Below, one piece after another: positions 20,171 through 28,482 of a stretch of DNA of 43,051 nucleotides. The translations under genes and the position numbers were made by a program. The notes under the pieces were generated by a model. The model saw nothing but the letters and a program-made list of their open reading frames with translations. It did no database searches and had not been told where the DNA came from. Numbering within the stretch: position 1 is the first letter of the stretch; each line of letters opens with the position of its first letter. Source of the stretch: a virus; IMG/VR virus record IMGVR_UViG_3300046675_000397, positions 1 through 43,051 of that record, one strand, 5' to 3'.

Positions 20171-20980
20171 ATGAGCCCATCAACTGCTCGAGCGGCGGGG
20201 CTGCTTTCGGCCAGCGGGGTCATCCTTCTGCTGGCCCTGGGTACATCGGGGCCGGCGGCGGCCGCCGGACCTCCCCAGGAATGCCCTGAATCGGGTCCAC
20301 TGGGGCAGGGCATCGTGCTCGCCCGTGACATCAGCTGCACGAAGGCCCGGAGGGTGATCCGGTCCTTTATGAATCACGCCCTCCGGGAAGGACGACCACG
20401 TCTTTGGACGATGGGCTTCTACTGCAAGAACGTGGTCCCAGGCAATGGCCCGGGGATTATCTGCAACCGAGGCATGAAAATGGCCCGTTATCTCGGATCT
20501 CCTCCGGCCTATCGCTTGGAAGCGCAGGCCCAAACGACGATCACCTGCGAACCTTGCTCCTATCCCTACCAGCAATGGGTAGATGAAGCGAAGGTGCCGA
20601 CCCCCGATGTGACGCTGACGGTTGTCGAGCACTCATGCATCACGCCCTCGGCGCCGGCATGTTCATTCCCCGAAGAAGGCGTGGTCGACTTCGGGTCCGA
20701 CTTTCACCCCCGGCAGAGCTTCTACCACGAGCTCGGCCACGTCTTCGATTACTACATCCTGCCCGAATGGGCGCGGGTCCGCTTCGAGCAGATCGACGGG
20801 CAGAGCGCGCCGTGGGAAGAACCGGCGCTGCTGCACCGCTCCCCCAACGAGCAGTTCGCCGAGTCCTACGCCTTCTGCGCTCTGAAGGGGCACACCAAGA
20901 CGCCCTGGATCAACGGCCAGCACGTTCCTGGCGGTGTGACGGTTCACAACAGAGTTTGCCGCCTGATCGACCGCCTTTAG
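20171..20980 (+). CDS. Secreted HExxH zinc metalloprotease-like protein, 269 aa (cargo gene)
   Basis: The chosen ATG (20171) starts a signal peptide (residues 1-33, hydrophobic core then Ala-Ala-Ala-Ala-Gly). The mature part has several Cys likely to form disulfides (56, 85, 98, 126, 129, 156, 164, 236, 263). The zinc motif His186-Glu-Leu-Gly-His190 is followed by Phe-Ala-Glu231-Ser-Tyr as probable third ligand, a gluzincin-like arrangement. It sits alone on the plus strand within a minus-strand late region and converges with the tail gene, as lysogenic-conversion genes do. Substrate unknown. Confidence 0.82.
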   Translation: MSPSTARAAGLLSASGVILLLALGTSGPAAAAGPPQECPESGPLGQGIVLARDISCTKARRVIRSFMNHALREGRPRLWTMGFYCKNVVPGNGPGIICNRGMKMARYLGSPPAYRLEAQAQTTITCEPCSYPYQQWVDEAKVPTPDVTLTVVEHSCITPSAPACSFPEEGVVDFGSDFHPRQSFYHELGHVFDYYILPEWARVRFEQIDGQSAPWEEPALLHRSPNEQFAESYAFCALKGHTKTPWINGQHVPGGVTVHNRVCRLIDRL

Positions 20981-21561
20981 CAGATTCCGTAACCATATAG
21001 ACGGCGATTTTTTGCGGTGATAGTGCCGCTCGTCGCCTTGTATCGAGCAGTCACCGTGTATTCCCCTGCCGGGACTCCGTGAAACATCGGGCCTCCCGTG
21101 GTCCCAGTCGCCAGAAGAAGAAGAGCTGAAGTCGCCACACCCACCGGCCCTTCGCTGATATTCATCTTGTCGGGCGCGGTCGTGACAAAGCACCATCCAG
21201 TCCCGATACTGCTGCCCTCCACCTGGACGCTCGCGCCACCTCCGTAGCGAGCGACCTGTGTCCCGTTGATGAATAGCGCAATCCGGCCAGCCGCTGCCAC
21301 CGAGGACTCGATCTCCGCTGCATACTCGATCACCAGTAGACCCGCCGCGTTGACCGGGACTTTGATTTCATCCGGCGTGGTGAGAGTGCCATAGGCCGTA
21401 TTGGTTCGACTCTCTTCGGTATTGATGAGACTCGACCGTACTGTGCGGAGGGCCTGCAGCCGGTCGGCCATCGCTTTAGAGAGCGCGGGAACGTCCGGCG
21501 GTTTGTCGGTCGCAAGGGCATACGGAATTTCGTCAGGCGCGGTTTTGCCGGAAATGGCCAT
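20977..21561 (-). CDS. Tail fibre/baseplate-distal protein, 194 aa
   Basis: ATG 21561, last gene of the structural arm; overlaps the metalloprotease end by four bases. The helical N-terminus contains a short oligomerisation-like segment. The rest (residues ~60-194) is rich in Gly, Ala, Thr and beta-strand patterns (Ile-Ala-Leu-Phe-Ile-Asn-Gly-Thr-Gln-Val), like a TNF/jelly-roll-type fibre head. Position after gpI-like matches P2 gene H/fibre order. Receptor binding inferred. Confidence 0.65.
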   Translation of the reverse strand: MAISGKTAPDEIPYALATDKPPDVPALSKAMADRLQALRTVRSSLINTEESRTNTAYGTLTTPDEIKVPVNAAGLLVIEYAAEIESSVAAAGRIALFINGTQVARYGGGASVQVEGSSIGTGWCFVTTAPDKMNISEGPVGVATSALLLLATGTTGGPMFHGVPAGEYTVTARYKATSGTITAKNRRLYGYGIC

Positions 21562-21570
21562 TTAAGTTCC

Positions 21571-22206
21571 TCAGATTTCGGTCGGCAGGATCTCGGCGAG
21601 GTCCACGAAGGACGCGAACGTGGCGCCCAGACCCGCCCAGGTTTCCCATTTAGTCGACGCTGCGATGTCGGCCCAGGTCACACCTTCAATCGCTTCATAG
21701 TCGAGCTCCTCCCAGGCCGGGACCGCAGCCCGGACAAGAGCTTTCGTCCTCGCCGGGTCGGGAGTCTGCGAGAGAAGGGTGCGGATGTAGTGATGCCCCG
21801 GTTCCGGGGTGCGCGAGTGGATGATGACCAGCGGATCTTCGCCGGTCAGGGTCCGCTGCACGGTGAGTCGGATCACCGGATCGGTTCCACGCACCCAGCC
21901 GGTCGGCGCCGTGATCTCAGCGCGGATCTGCGCCTCGGACATCTCCGGGGTGATGACCACGCCGACGAATTGCGCCAGGTAGGGCAGTGCCGCGCCGGGA
22001 CACTCATCGGGATCCAGCAGCTTCGACCAGGCCGGGGTTCCGTCCTCGCCTTCCCCGGCCAGTTCGGCCACCGGATCGATGAGCGTTTCAACCCAGGCCG
22101 CGCAGAACTTCAGCAGCGCCCAGTCATTCGCTTCGTCTTCCGTGGTGAACCAGCCGAGCGCCGAATAGAGGTCTTCGGTGAGCGAGGAGACGACGGGCCG
22201 CGCCAT
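21571..22206 (-). CDS. Baseplate/tail protein I-like (P2 gpI family), 211 aa
   Basis: The family signature is visible: Asp-Pro-Asp-Glu-Cys-Pro ... Leu-Pro-Tyr-Leu-Ala-Gln-Phe-Val-Gly-Val, then Ile-Arg-x-x-Ile-x-x-Pro-x-Gly-x-x-Arg-Gly-Thr, a hallmark for this wedge-associated family that follows gpJ. It connects the wedge to the fibres. Only three bases from the gpJ stop. Confidence 0.85.
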   Translation of the reverse strand: MARPVVSSLTEDLYSALGWFTTEDEANDWALLKFCAAWVETLIDPVAELAGEGEDGTPAWSKLLDPDECPGAALPYLAQFVGVVITPEMSEAQIRAEITAPTGWVRGTDPVIRLTVQRTLTGEDPLVIIHSRTPEPGHHYIRTLLSQTPDPARTKALVRAAVPAWEELDYEAIEGVTWADIAASTKWETWAGLGATFASFVDLAEILPTEI

Positions 22207-22209
22207 CGT

Positions 22210-23604
22210 CTAGCTCGTTACGACGATTTGGGCAGGTTCCGGGAGGGCGACGGTGCCGGCCAAGCTCACATCGGCGATCCCCACCTTCACCGCCGAGCCC
22301 GATCCGTCAGAGGTGATGTTGATCGCGGCACCGCCCACCGTCGCGGTCAGCTTGAAGGCGTTGGCTTCGGCGTCGCGCACGTAGTAGACGGTTCCCGTCG
22401 CTAGTGGCGCCCCCGGGACCAGGCCGCTCCGCAGGACGACAGCATCGCCGTTGGAGAAGCCGTGTGCGGTCGAGGAGAAGACGTCGGTCGCGGCGGCGAC
22501 CGTGAAGGCTTTGCCGGTTCCCCCACCGACCAGCAGGGTGATGACCCGGCCGACACCGGCGGCGCGGTCAAGTTCAGAGATCAGCTCGTTGTAGTAAAGG
22601 GTCGTCTGGTTGGTCCAGCCGGATCCGCTGAGATCGCCCGACTGCGGCTTGCCCCATTCGGCGGGAGAGAGATAGGCGCTCAGCACCGACTCTCCGGCAG
22701 CCGTCACGGTCGCCGGATCGAAGCCGGTGTCGACGGAGACCTTCGCCACGACGATGATCGGGGTGTAGCTGGGGTCAGCCACATGGACGTCGACCCCGGA
22801 GGGAACCTTTGCCTGCTGGCGTTCCTGCAGGATTTCCTTGACCCCGGCGCTCAGTTTGGCCCCGTCCGCGTCGACCGGGAAGACCGACACCGCGAGTGCT
22901 TCTTCTTTCGATTCGGCGGCGTTGTAGGCCTCGATCGCCTTGGCCCGATCGATCCCGGCGACTGCGCGGGCGTCGATCTCGAAATCGCGGGCGATGATCA
23001 GCGATAGCGAGAGGAGCTGCAGCGTTTCGACCAGGCGGTTAAGGTAAGCATCTTCATCCTCCTCATCCACGCCGCCCGACGTCGGCGCCAGCACAGTGAT
23101 CGATTTGACGAACGCCAAAGCGTCGATCAGCGAGGGAGTGCCTTCCAGGCCGTTGCCTTCCTCGCCCGGTTCGACCGCTTCGATGAAGATCGTTGTCGTT
23201 TCACCGCCCGGGGCGATAGTGGCGTCTTCGGCGGTCTTGAAGCCGACCGACTGGTCCCCCGTCGCCGCGATCGCCACCTGCGTCCCAGCAGGGATCGTGT
23301 AGCCCGCCGTGTCGACCATCGTCCATTGCGTGAGGGCGGTGGCCGGGGCGGCCTGGATCGGGGGGACACCGGCGATCGCTTCGCCGAATCGCTTGAAGGC
23401 GGCGGCCGAGAGGATCGAGGCCTGGTCGAAGATCGTCGCGCCGATGCGCGAGAAGGCCTTCGTCAGCCAGACCTCGAGGTTGCCTTCGGCAGGCGTCCAG
23501 TCTCCGAACGCGGCCTCTATCGCTTCATAGACTTCCTGCTCGAGCGATGTGGCATCAGCTTCACCCTCGATCGCGACGAATTCGCTAGGCACTTGCTGGC
23601 TCAC
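22210..23604 (-). CDS. Baseplate J-like wedge protein, 464 aa
   Basis: N-terminal helical part (Ala-Phe-x-x-Trp-x-Pro), then the J-domain pattern Ala-Thr-x-Leu-Thr-Gln ... Gly-Tyr-Thr-Ile-Pro-Ala-Gly-Thr-Gln-Val and the Glu-Pro-Gly-Glu-Glu-Gly-Asn motif (~145-155). Further on is Gly-Gly-Val-Asp-Glu-Glu-Asp-Glu-Asp-Ala-Tyr-Leu-x-Arg typical of P2 J/T4 gp6. A Gly/Thr-rich C-terminal extension (~365-455) with strand repeats may be an added domain. Start overlaps the gp25-fusion stop by 20 bases. Confidence 0.92.
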   Translation of the reverse strand: MSQQVPSEFVAIEGEADATSLEQEVYEAIEAAFGDWTPAEGNLEVWLTKAFSRIGATIFDQASILSAAAFKRFGEAIAGVPPIQAAPATALTQWTMVDTAGYTIPAGTQVAIAATGDQSVGFKTAEDATIAPGGETTTIFIEAVEPGEEGNGLEGTPSLIDALAFVKSITVLAPTSGGVDEEDEDAYLNRLVETLQLLSLSLIIARDFEIDARAVAGIDRAKAIEAYNAAESKEEALAVSVFPVDADGAKLSAGVKEILQERQQAKVPSGVDVHVADPSYTPIIVVAKVSVDTGFDPATVTAAGESVLSAYLSPAEWGKPQSGDLSGSGWTNQTTLYYNELISELDRAAGVGRVITLLVGGGTGKAFTVAAATDVFSSTAHGFSNGDAVVLRSGLVPGAPLATGTVYYVRDAEANAFKLTATVGGAAINITSDGSGSAVKVGIADVSLAGTVALPEPAQIVVTS

Positions 23605-25606
23605 TTTCGATCGTCACGCGCTTGGTCATCTCCTCAACCGCCGCCTCACCGAGCAGGTGGGCCCGCGGCTCGACGGCCTCTACTGCGGCGAGGTAGAGAT
23701 CGGCATTCGGATTCGGCCCGAGCTGGGTGAAGGTCTCATCTGGGATCCCGTAGTCGGGGACGTCGAGGCGGGAGCCGGCTTCGGTGCTGAGCGCCGCAGT
23801 CACGCAATCCGTGATCTCATCCGTGCTGCCCTGCTCGACTGTCGCGGCCGAATCGCTGACCCGGAAGGGATGGGAGAAGTGCGGGCGCCCGCCCTTCGCC
23901 TTCTTCGGCGAGACGGTTTCGATCGTCGCTTCCAGCTCCCCACCCGGCTCCGGTACCGTCGTCAGCGGGGTGAGTCCGGCCGCCGCCGGCCCGAGATAGT
24001 AGCTGTTGCCGATCCCGCCTTTGTAGTCGGCTTCGGAGGCTTCTGAGGAGTCGCCCGGCCAGTCGAGCCGTTCGCCTTTTTCGTTGGCGACGATGTTGTT
24101 CCAGAAATAGACGACTGCCTTGATCCGAGGGAACTGTTCGGGCAGGACGTGGTCGTAGAGATTGCGCAGCCAGGTCGGCTTTGAGCCGCCGGTCTCTGAC
24201 GCCGCGATCTCGCCGAGCATGATCGGTAGGTTCGGGGCGAGCTGGAGGAGCTTTTCGTAGCTCGCCTTAAGCAGCGTGCGGGTCGTCTTCCAGCCGACGT
24301 TATGCAGCGGGCTCGAGCACGAGTAGGCGTCGAGCCCCGTCCAGTCGACGAACTCTTCTCCGGGCCAGGTTTTGTCGATCCATTCTTCGTCGATCGTCGC
24401 CGAGATCGCATTCGGGCACCACACGAAGGTCGCGTTCGGCGCGATCGCCTTGACGATCCGGTGAAGGTACTGCCACGCTTCCTTGTGTTCGATGTGGCGG
24501 GACCACGGCCAATTCGATTCGGAGAGGTTCTGCTCCCACCAGGGCCGCACGAAGAACGGGTGGCCGAACGCCCGGGCTGCCTGCGCCCACTTGATGATCG
24601 ACGTGTCGTGCTTGCCTTCGAGGACTTCTTTGAGGATGTTGGTCCCGCCACCGATCGACTTCATGACGATCGCCCCGCGTGCATGGACTGCGGCACTCGC
24701 GCCGGCGCCATAGCCGTCCCACCGCAGCCCGGCTTTCCCTTCTTCCTGTTCTTTCTTCGTGCCGGCGGTCCAGGGGTCGGAGATATGCAGGATGCCGACC
24801 TGCTTGCCCGCCTGGGACTCATAGAGATCGAGCGCTTCGAGCCCCTGGGCGCTATAGGGCGGGTCGTCGTTGCCGATCGCCTTGGTGTCGCCGTCGACCA
24901 CCGCGCCCTGGTAGCAGGCTGGCGGGCGGGCGGGCGGCGTAGTCGTCCCCGCGCCGTAGATCTCGGTGATATCCCCCGCGCTGAGCACACGGTCAAAGAG
25001 CGCAACATGGCCGATGTAGCCGTTCCAGTTCGTCGAGGCGGCGACTCCCACCTGGAAGACGCCCGCCGAGGCGCTGAAGTCTTTGGCCATCGTTTTCGCG
25101 CCCTGGCTCGCCGCGTTCAGATAGAGGATCGCGGAGTTGCCCGGGTTATCGAAGGTGACCGCGACGTGCCGCCAACCTTCTGCAGGGAAGACGCCGGCCC
25201 AGGCTGCGGTTCCGCCTTCGGCTCCATTGGCGTCGAAGTTGAATTGCAGCGGCGCTGTCCCGCTCGTCAGCCACAGACGAGCGGTGGCCGCTCCATTCGA
25301 TCCCATCAGGCGGTTGTTGGTCGCGTTCGGGATCAGGTAGGCCCAACACATCAGCGTCATCGAGGAGCCGGGCGTGAAGGGGGCGTAGCTGTTGTTCGCG
25401 TCGATCCGGTGCCCGGACGCGGCGGTGTATTTGACAGCCCGCTCGGGGTCGCCGGTCAGCGGGCCTGGCTGCGCAAGCAGGGCGCCATTCTTGTAGGTGC
25501 CGTCGCGACCATGGCCGGAGACGTCTTCGGCCACTGTGGCACCGGACTCGGCGCCGGGCCAGTAGAGAATCGGCGCATGTTTCATCACCGCTTCGCGGTA
25601 GGTCAC
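23585..25606 (-). CDS. Fusion: LamG-like lectin + GH26-like glycosidase + gp25-like baseplate wedge domain, 673 aa
   Basis: Residues ~1-220 form a concanavalin/LamG jelly roll (Ser-Met-Thr-Leu-Met-Cys-Trp-Ala, Gly-Trp-Arg-His-Val-Ala-Val-Thr-Phe, Tyr-Ile-Gly-His-Val-Ala-Leu-Phe). Residues ~231-545 resemble GH26 glycosidases: Val-Arg-Pro-Trp-Trp-Glu358 as acid/base and Met-Leu-Gly-Glu466-Ile as nucleophile, with Trp-Cys-Pro-Asn between. Residues ~575-670 match gp25/W wedge proteins: Phe-Ser-His-Pro-Phe, Leu-Ser-Thr-Glu-Ala-Gly-Ser-Arg, Pro-Asp-Tyr-Gly. No stop separates them. Gene order hub-OB-gp25-J-I is standard, so a glycan-degrading module was apparently inserted into the wedge gene. Confidence 0.85.
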   Translation of the reverse strand: MTYREAVMKHAPILYWPGAESGATVAEDVSGHGRDGTYKNGALLAQPGPLTGDPERAVKYTAASGHRIDANNSYAPFTPGSSMTLMCWAYLIPNATNNRLMGSNGAATARLWLTSGTAPLQFNFDANGAEGGTAAWAGVFPAEGWRHVAVTFDNPGNSAILYLNAASQGAKTMAKDFSASAGVFQVGVAASTNWNGYIGHVALFDRVLSAGDITEIYGAGTTTPPARPPACYQGAVVDGDTKAIGNDDPPYSAQGLEALDLYESQAGKQVGILHISDPWTAGTKKEQEEGKAGLRWDGYGAGASAAVHARGAIVMKSIGGGTNILKEVLEGKHDTSIIKWAQAARAFGHPFFVRPWWEQNLSESNWPWSRHIEHKEAWQYLHRIVKAIAPNATFVWCPNAISATIDEEWIDKTWPGEEFVDWTGLDAYSCSSPLHNVGWKTTRTLLKASYEKLLQLAPNLPIMLGEIAASETGGSKPTWLRNLYDHVLPEQFPRIKAVVYFWNNIVANEKGERLDWPGDSSEASEADYKGGIGNSYYLGPAAAGLTPLTTVPEPGGELEATIETVSPKKAKGGRPHFSHPFRVSDSAATVEQGSTDEITDCVTAALSTEAGSRLDVPDYGIPDETFTQLGPNPNADLYLAAVEAVEPRAHLLGEAAVEEMTKRVTIESEPASA

Positions 25607-25622
25607 TGACGTTCCTCCAGGT

Positions 25623-25916
25623 CTAGAAGGCTGAGTCGGGAACGGTGGCGCTCGGCTGCCACCAGATGATCACGCCGGGTCCGTCACGGTGGGCCGAGAT
25701 CACGGCGCGATCGCCCTGCTTCGGGTAGAAGACGCCGACCGCAGTGATGACCGGGTTCCACGCCATCGGGTCACAGACCTTCAGCGGGTCGAAGTTCGGG
25801 ATCACGCAGGTGACCTCCTGCCCCAGCGCGATCGCGCTTTCGTTGACCCGCGCCTCGTGCAGTTCACCGGGCGGGAGCCGGACACTGTCGGTCGTGAGTT
25901 TTCTGAGGTCGGGCAT
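25623..25916 (-). CDS. Small OB-like baseplate protein (gpV/spike position), 97 aa
   Basis: The pattern Gly-Gln-Glu-Val-x-Cys-x-Ile-Pro-Asn-Phe-Asp-Pro, then Trp-x-Pro ... Tyr-Pro-Lys-Gln-Gly-Asp-Arg-Ala-Val-Ile and Val-Ile-Ile-Trp-Trp-Gln-Pro fits a single OB fold like the base of gpV/gp5 spikes. There is no beta-helical needle or PAAR segment, so it may be only the collar of the spike. Position between hub and gp25 supports it. Confidence 0.7.
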   Translation of the reverse strand: MPDLRKLTTDSVRLPPGELHEARVNESAIALGQEVTCVIPNFDPLKVCDPMAWNPVITAVGVFYPKQGDRAVISAHRDGPGVIIWWQPSATVPDSAF

Positions 25917-27844
25917 CAGTACCCCGCCGGGTGGCGCTTTGTGTCGAATTGGGTGAGAAATGCCTTGACCTGACCTGGATCGACCTTGCCCCAGCCACCT
26001 GCGGAGTTCGTGTTCTCGCCGCCGCCACCGGACTCGAATACGTTTCCGGCGATGTCGATCGCGGTGTGTTCTTCTTCGGCACTGCCGGTCGTCTTCACAT
26101 ACACCGTGATCTCGGAGCCCTTGCCCGCCTGCCCGAAGGCTGCGAGGCCAGTGGTGTCGAGGGGCGAGCCGATGAAGCCGCCGACGTGGAGCACGAAGGA
26201 GACGCCCCCTGAGCAGTCGTAGGGCCCCGTGAAACCGGGGTCGTGGCCACCGCCCCAGGCATAGGGTCGCTTCTTCGCGGCCTCGTTTTCGGCAGCCTGG
26301 AGCATTCGTTCCACGGTCGCGTTGCCCGCTGCGGATCCGGTCAGGCCGCCGGCTCCGGATGCGCTCACCGTTGAGGTCTGGGCTGCAGGCTCGGGGAGCG
26401 GGGCAGTCGGTTTTTTCAGCGTGATCGTCGCGGCCCGGGCCTCGACATCGCCCGCCACAGGCGATTCGATCGCGGAGACGAGATAGCGCCCCTTGCCCTC
26501 ATGGGTCTTTGCCTTCACCGCCGAGCTGATGCCCTGGACCTGGCCCTGTTTGTTCGCCCTCAGTGGGGCGTCCCCGCTTCCCAGGCTGGCGGGGCCATAG
26601 TCGGCAAGGGTCACCACCGCACCGGGGGGAGGCTTCCAACCGTTGACCAGCGCAGTGACCGTGGCCTCAGTGACCGCCTTGTTGACATTGAAGTCGAAGT
26701 CGATGTTTTCGATGCCGTCCGTGTCCTGGTCGATCGCCAGCCGGACCTGGCCACGGATCAGTTCGATCTCATCGATGAAGAAGAAGCGGCCGGCGACGAT
26801 GAAGGCCCGCCAGTTGACCTCCTTGGCGAGCCGCTGGATCGCGTCCCAGTAGGTTTCCTTCGGTTCGACTTTGAATTCGTAGGGCTCAGTGACGGTGACC
26901 GAGGTGGAGGTGGTGCCACCGCCGAAGGCTTCAAGCCATTTGCGGGCCTCTTTACCGACGCCGTCATAGCGTTCGGGGAACTTCGACCCCTGGATGGCCT
27001 GGGCGATTTCGCCCGCCGAGGCACCGGGGTTCGCCCTGAAGTAGCCGATCGCGCCATTGCCGGTCGGGTCGACCCCCCATCCACCGGTCAGGAAGCGGTG
27101 GATGTCGGACTCGTTCGATTCCGACTTGGAGGCTGGTGTGGCCTGCAGGGGATTGCCAGGATCGAGCGACCCCATTTCGGTCTCGACGATCAGCGCCTCG
27201 ATCAGCGCGAGCGTGACCTTAAACGGAGCATGGACAGATTCGGCGATCCGCAATGCGTCATCACCGAGATTGACCTGATCGCTGTCCGCCGCATGGCCCT
27301 TGACAGTCAGGCCCTTGGTTTCGCCGATCCCCTTGCCGCGGTTGGCCTTCGCTTCTTCGCCGGCCTTCTTGCCCTGCGACTTTTTTTCAATCGGCTGTTT
27401 GTCGTGGAGCTGGGGGCAGAAGAAGTCGAGCGAGGGGTTCGCCTCGTGGACAAGCGACTTGATGAACTCGGCCCGTGTCACCTCTTCGCGGAACGCCCGT
27501 TTCGGCCCCAACACTTCGCGGATGATCGCCACGTCGCGGTCCTCGAGCGTCAGCGTCAGCGTCTTGCCGGCCTTGCTGGTCCCGATGTAGCGAAAGTGCA
27601 GGCCGTCGACCTCCGCGTCCCATTTTTCGGAGAGCAGAGAATGCCGCAGAAAGCTCAGGTTCGGGTCATAGACCGGGATCGTCAGCGAGGAGGAGCCGTC
27701 GATGGTTCGCGTTACCAGCGGCGTCGGGGTGATCCCTTCGCCGATCTCCTCTATGAGCTTCTTCCCACCGCGAAGTACGAGATCGCCGAGGTCGGAGCCG
27801 ATGCCCTGAACGCGGTCCCGCGCCGGCGCTTTAGCGGGGCTCAT
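25916..27844 (-). CDS. Tail hub protein (gpD/gp27-like) carrying lysozyme-like and NlpC/P60-like wall hydrolases, 642 aa
   Basis: The N-terminal ~140 and middle ~315-480 residues have hub-domain character (Tyr-Trp-Asp-Ala-Ile-Gln-Arg-Leu-Ala, Phe-Phe-Ile-Asp-Glu-Ile). Residues ~195-310 are a lysozyme-like insert: Leu-Ile-Glu-Ala-Leu-Ile-Val-Glu-Thr-Glu, Gly-Ala-Ile-Gly-Tyr-Phe-Arg, Glu-Ala-Arg-Lys-Trp-Leu, with Glu221 or Glu223 as catalytic candidate. Residues ~505-615 are NlpC/P60-like: Pro-Tyr-Ala-Trp-Gly-Gly, Tyr-Asp-Cys544-Ser-Gly, later Glu-His593-Thr-Ala-Ile. It would open the wall at injection. Follows LysM gene with a 4-base overlap. Confidence 0.88.
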   Translation of the reverse strand: MSPAKAPARDRVQGIGSDLGDLVLRGGKKLIEEIGEGITPTPLVTRTIDGSSSLTIPVYDPNLSFLRHSLLSEKWDAEVDGLHFRYIGTSKAGKTLTLTLEDRDVAIIREVLGPKRAFREEVTRAEFIKSLVHEANPSLDFFCPQLHDKQPIEKKSQGKKAGEEAKANRGKGIGETKGLTVKGHAADSDQVNLGDDALRIAESVHAPFKVTLALIEALIVETEMGSLDPGNPLQATPASKSESNESDIHRFLTGGWGVDPTGNGAIGYFRANPGASAGEIAQAIQGSKFPERYDGVGKEARKWLEAFGGGTTSTSVTVTEPYEFKVEPKETYWDAIQRLAKEVNWRAFIVAGRFFFIDEIELIRGQVRLAIDQDTDGIENIDFDFNVNKAVTEATVTALVNGWKPPPGAVVTLADYGPASLGSGDAPLRANKQGQVQGISSAVKAKTHEGKGRYLVSAIESPVAGDVEARAATITLKKPTAPLPEPAAQTSTVSASGAGGLTGSAAGNATVERMLQAAENEAAKKRPYAWGGGHDPGFTGPYDCSGGVSFVLHVGGFIGSPLDTTGLAAFGQAGKGSEITVYVKTTGSAEEEHTAIDIAGNVFESGGGGENTNSAGGWGKVDPGQVKAFLTQFDTKRHPAGY

Positions 27845-28482
27845 GGCAGGTTCAGCGTCTTGCCGGGGGGCAGCTTCCGGTTCGGATCGGAGAGATTGTT
27901 CTTCTGCCCGATCTCCTTCCAGCGCTTCCAGTCATGCAGGACATCAGCGGCGATCGAGATCAGCGTGTCGCCTTTCCGGGTGATGTAGGTGAGAGGAATG
28001 TGGTTGGCGACGTGCTGCTGGCGCTTCTTCTTGCGGAGCTTCACCTCGTCGGGCTTCACGTACTCGAGCAGGTGGAGCGTCAGGGCCTGGCGCAGCAGCG
28101 TCCCGTCGTCCTCGCGGATCACCGAGCTCGGATCGAGCTCGATCCCACCTTCAGGGAGCACCCAGCTCTTACCCTCGAAGTAGACCGGGCCGAAGACCTT
28201 GAAGACGGGCGGCACGTTCTCTTCGCCCACCGCATCGCGGCCGAGCTTGAAGATGGAGTTCAGTTCTCGCTCGACCGACCGCTCCTTCGCATAGCCGTCG
28301 AGCAGAAGCGGCACATCCTGCTGAAGCGGCGCCTGCCCAACCCAGTCGGTGATGGAGATGTCGTCGATGCGGTCGACGGTCTGCCAGCCGCCGAGGCCGC
28401 TGACGATCATCGCCGGGCCGTCCCCCATTTCGACACTGATATCGATGTCGGGGTTCTGGGCGATGATCCGTACTTCCCTCAC
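27841..28482 (-). CDS. LysM baseplate/tail protein (XkdP/gp53-like), 213 aa
   Basis: The C-terminal ~50 residues form a LysM: Tyr-Ile-Thr-Arg-Lys-Gly-Asp-Thr-Leu-Ile-Ser-Ile-Ala ... Ile-Gly-Gln-Lys-Asn-Asn-Leu-Ser-Asp-Pro ... Leu-Pro-Pro-Gly-Lys-Thr-Leu. The N-terminal part is a beta-rich domain of hub-associated type. LysM tail proteins sit between tape measure and hub in contractile-tail phages and relatives; the LysM may bind peptidoglycan or other tail proteins. Confidence 0.88.
   Translation of the reverse strand: MREVRIIAQNPDIDISVEMGDGPAMIVSGLGGWQTVDRIDDISITDWVGQAPLQQDVPLLLDGYAKERSVERELNSIFKLGRDAVGEENVPPVFKVFGPVYFEGKSWVLPEGGIELDPSSVIREDDGTLLRQALTLHLLEYVKPDEVKLRKKKRQQHVANHIPLTYITRKGDTLISIAADVLHDWKRWKEIGQKNNLSDPNRKLPPGKTLNLP

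Noticed and set aside
24302-25609. 435-aa plus-strand ORF
   Set aside because: Antisense to the LamG-GH26-gp25 fusion, Arg/Val/Gly-rich without motifs.
26501-27988. 495-aa plus-strand ORF
   Set aside because: Antisense to the hub protein gene.
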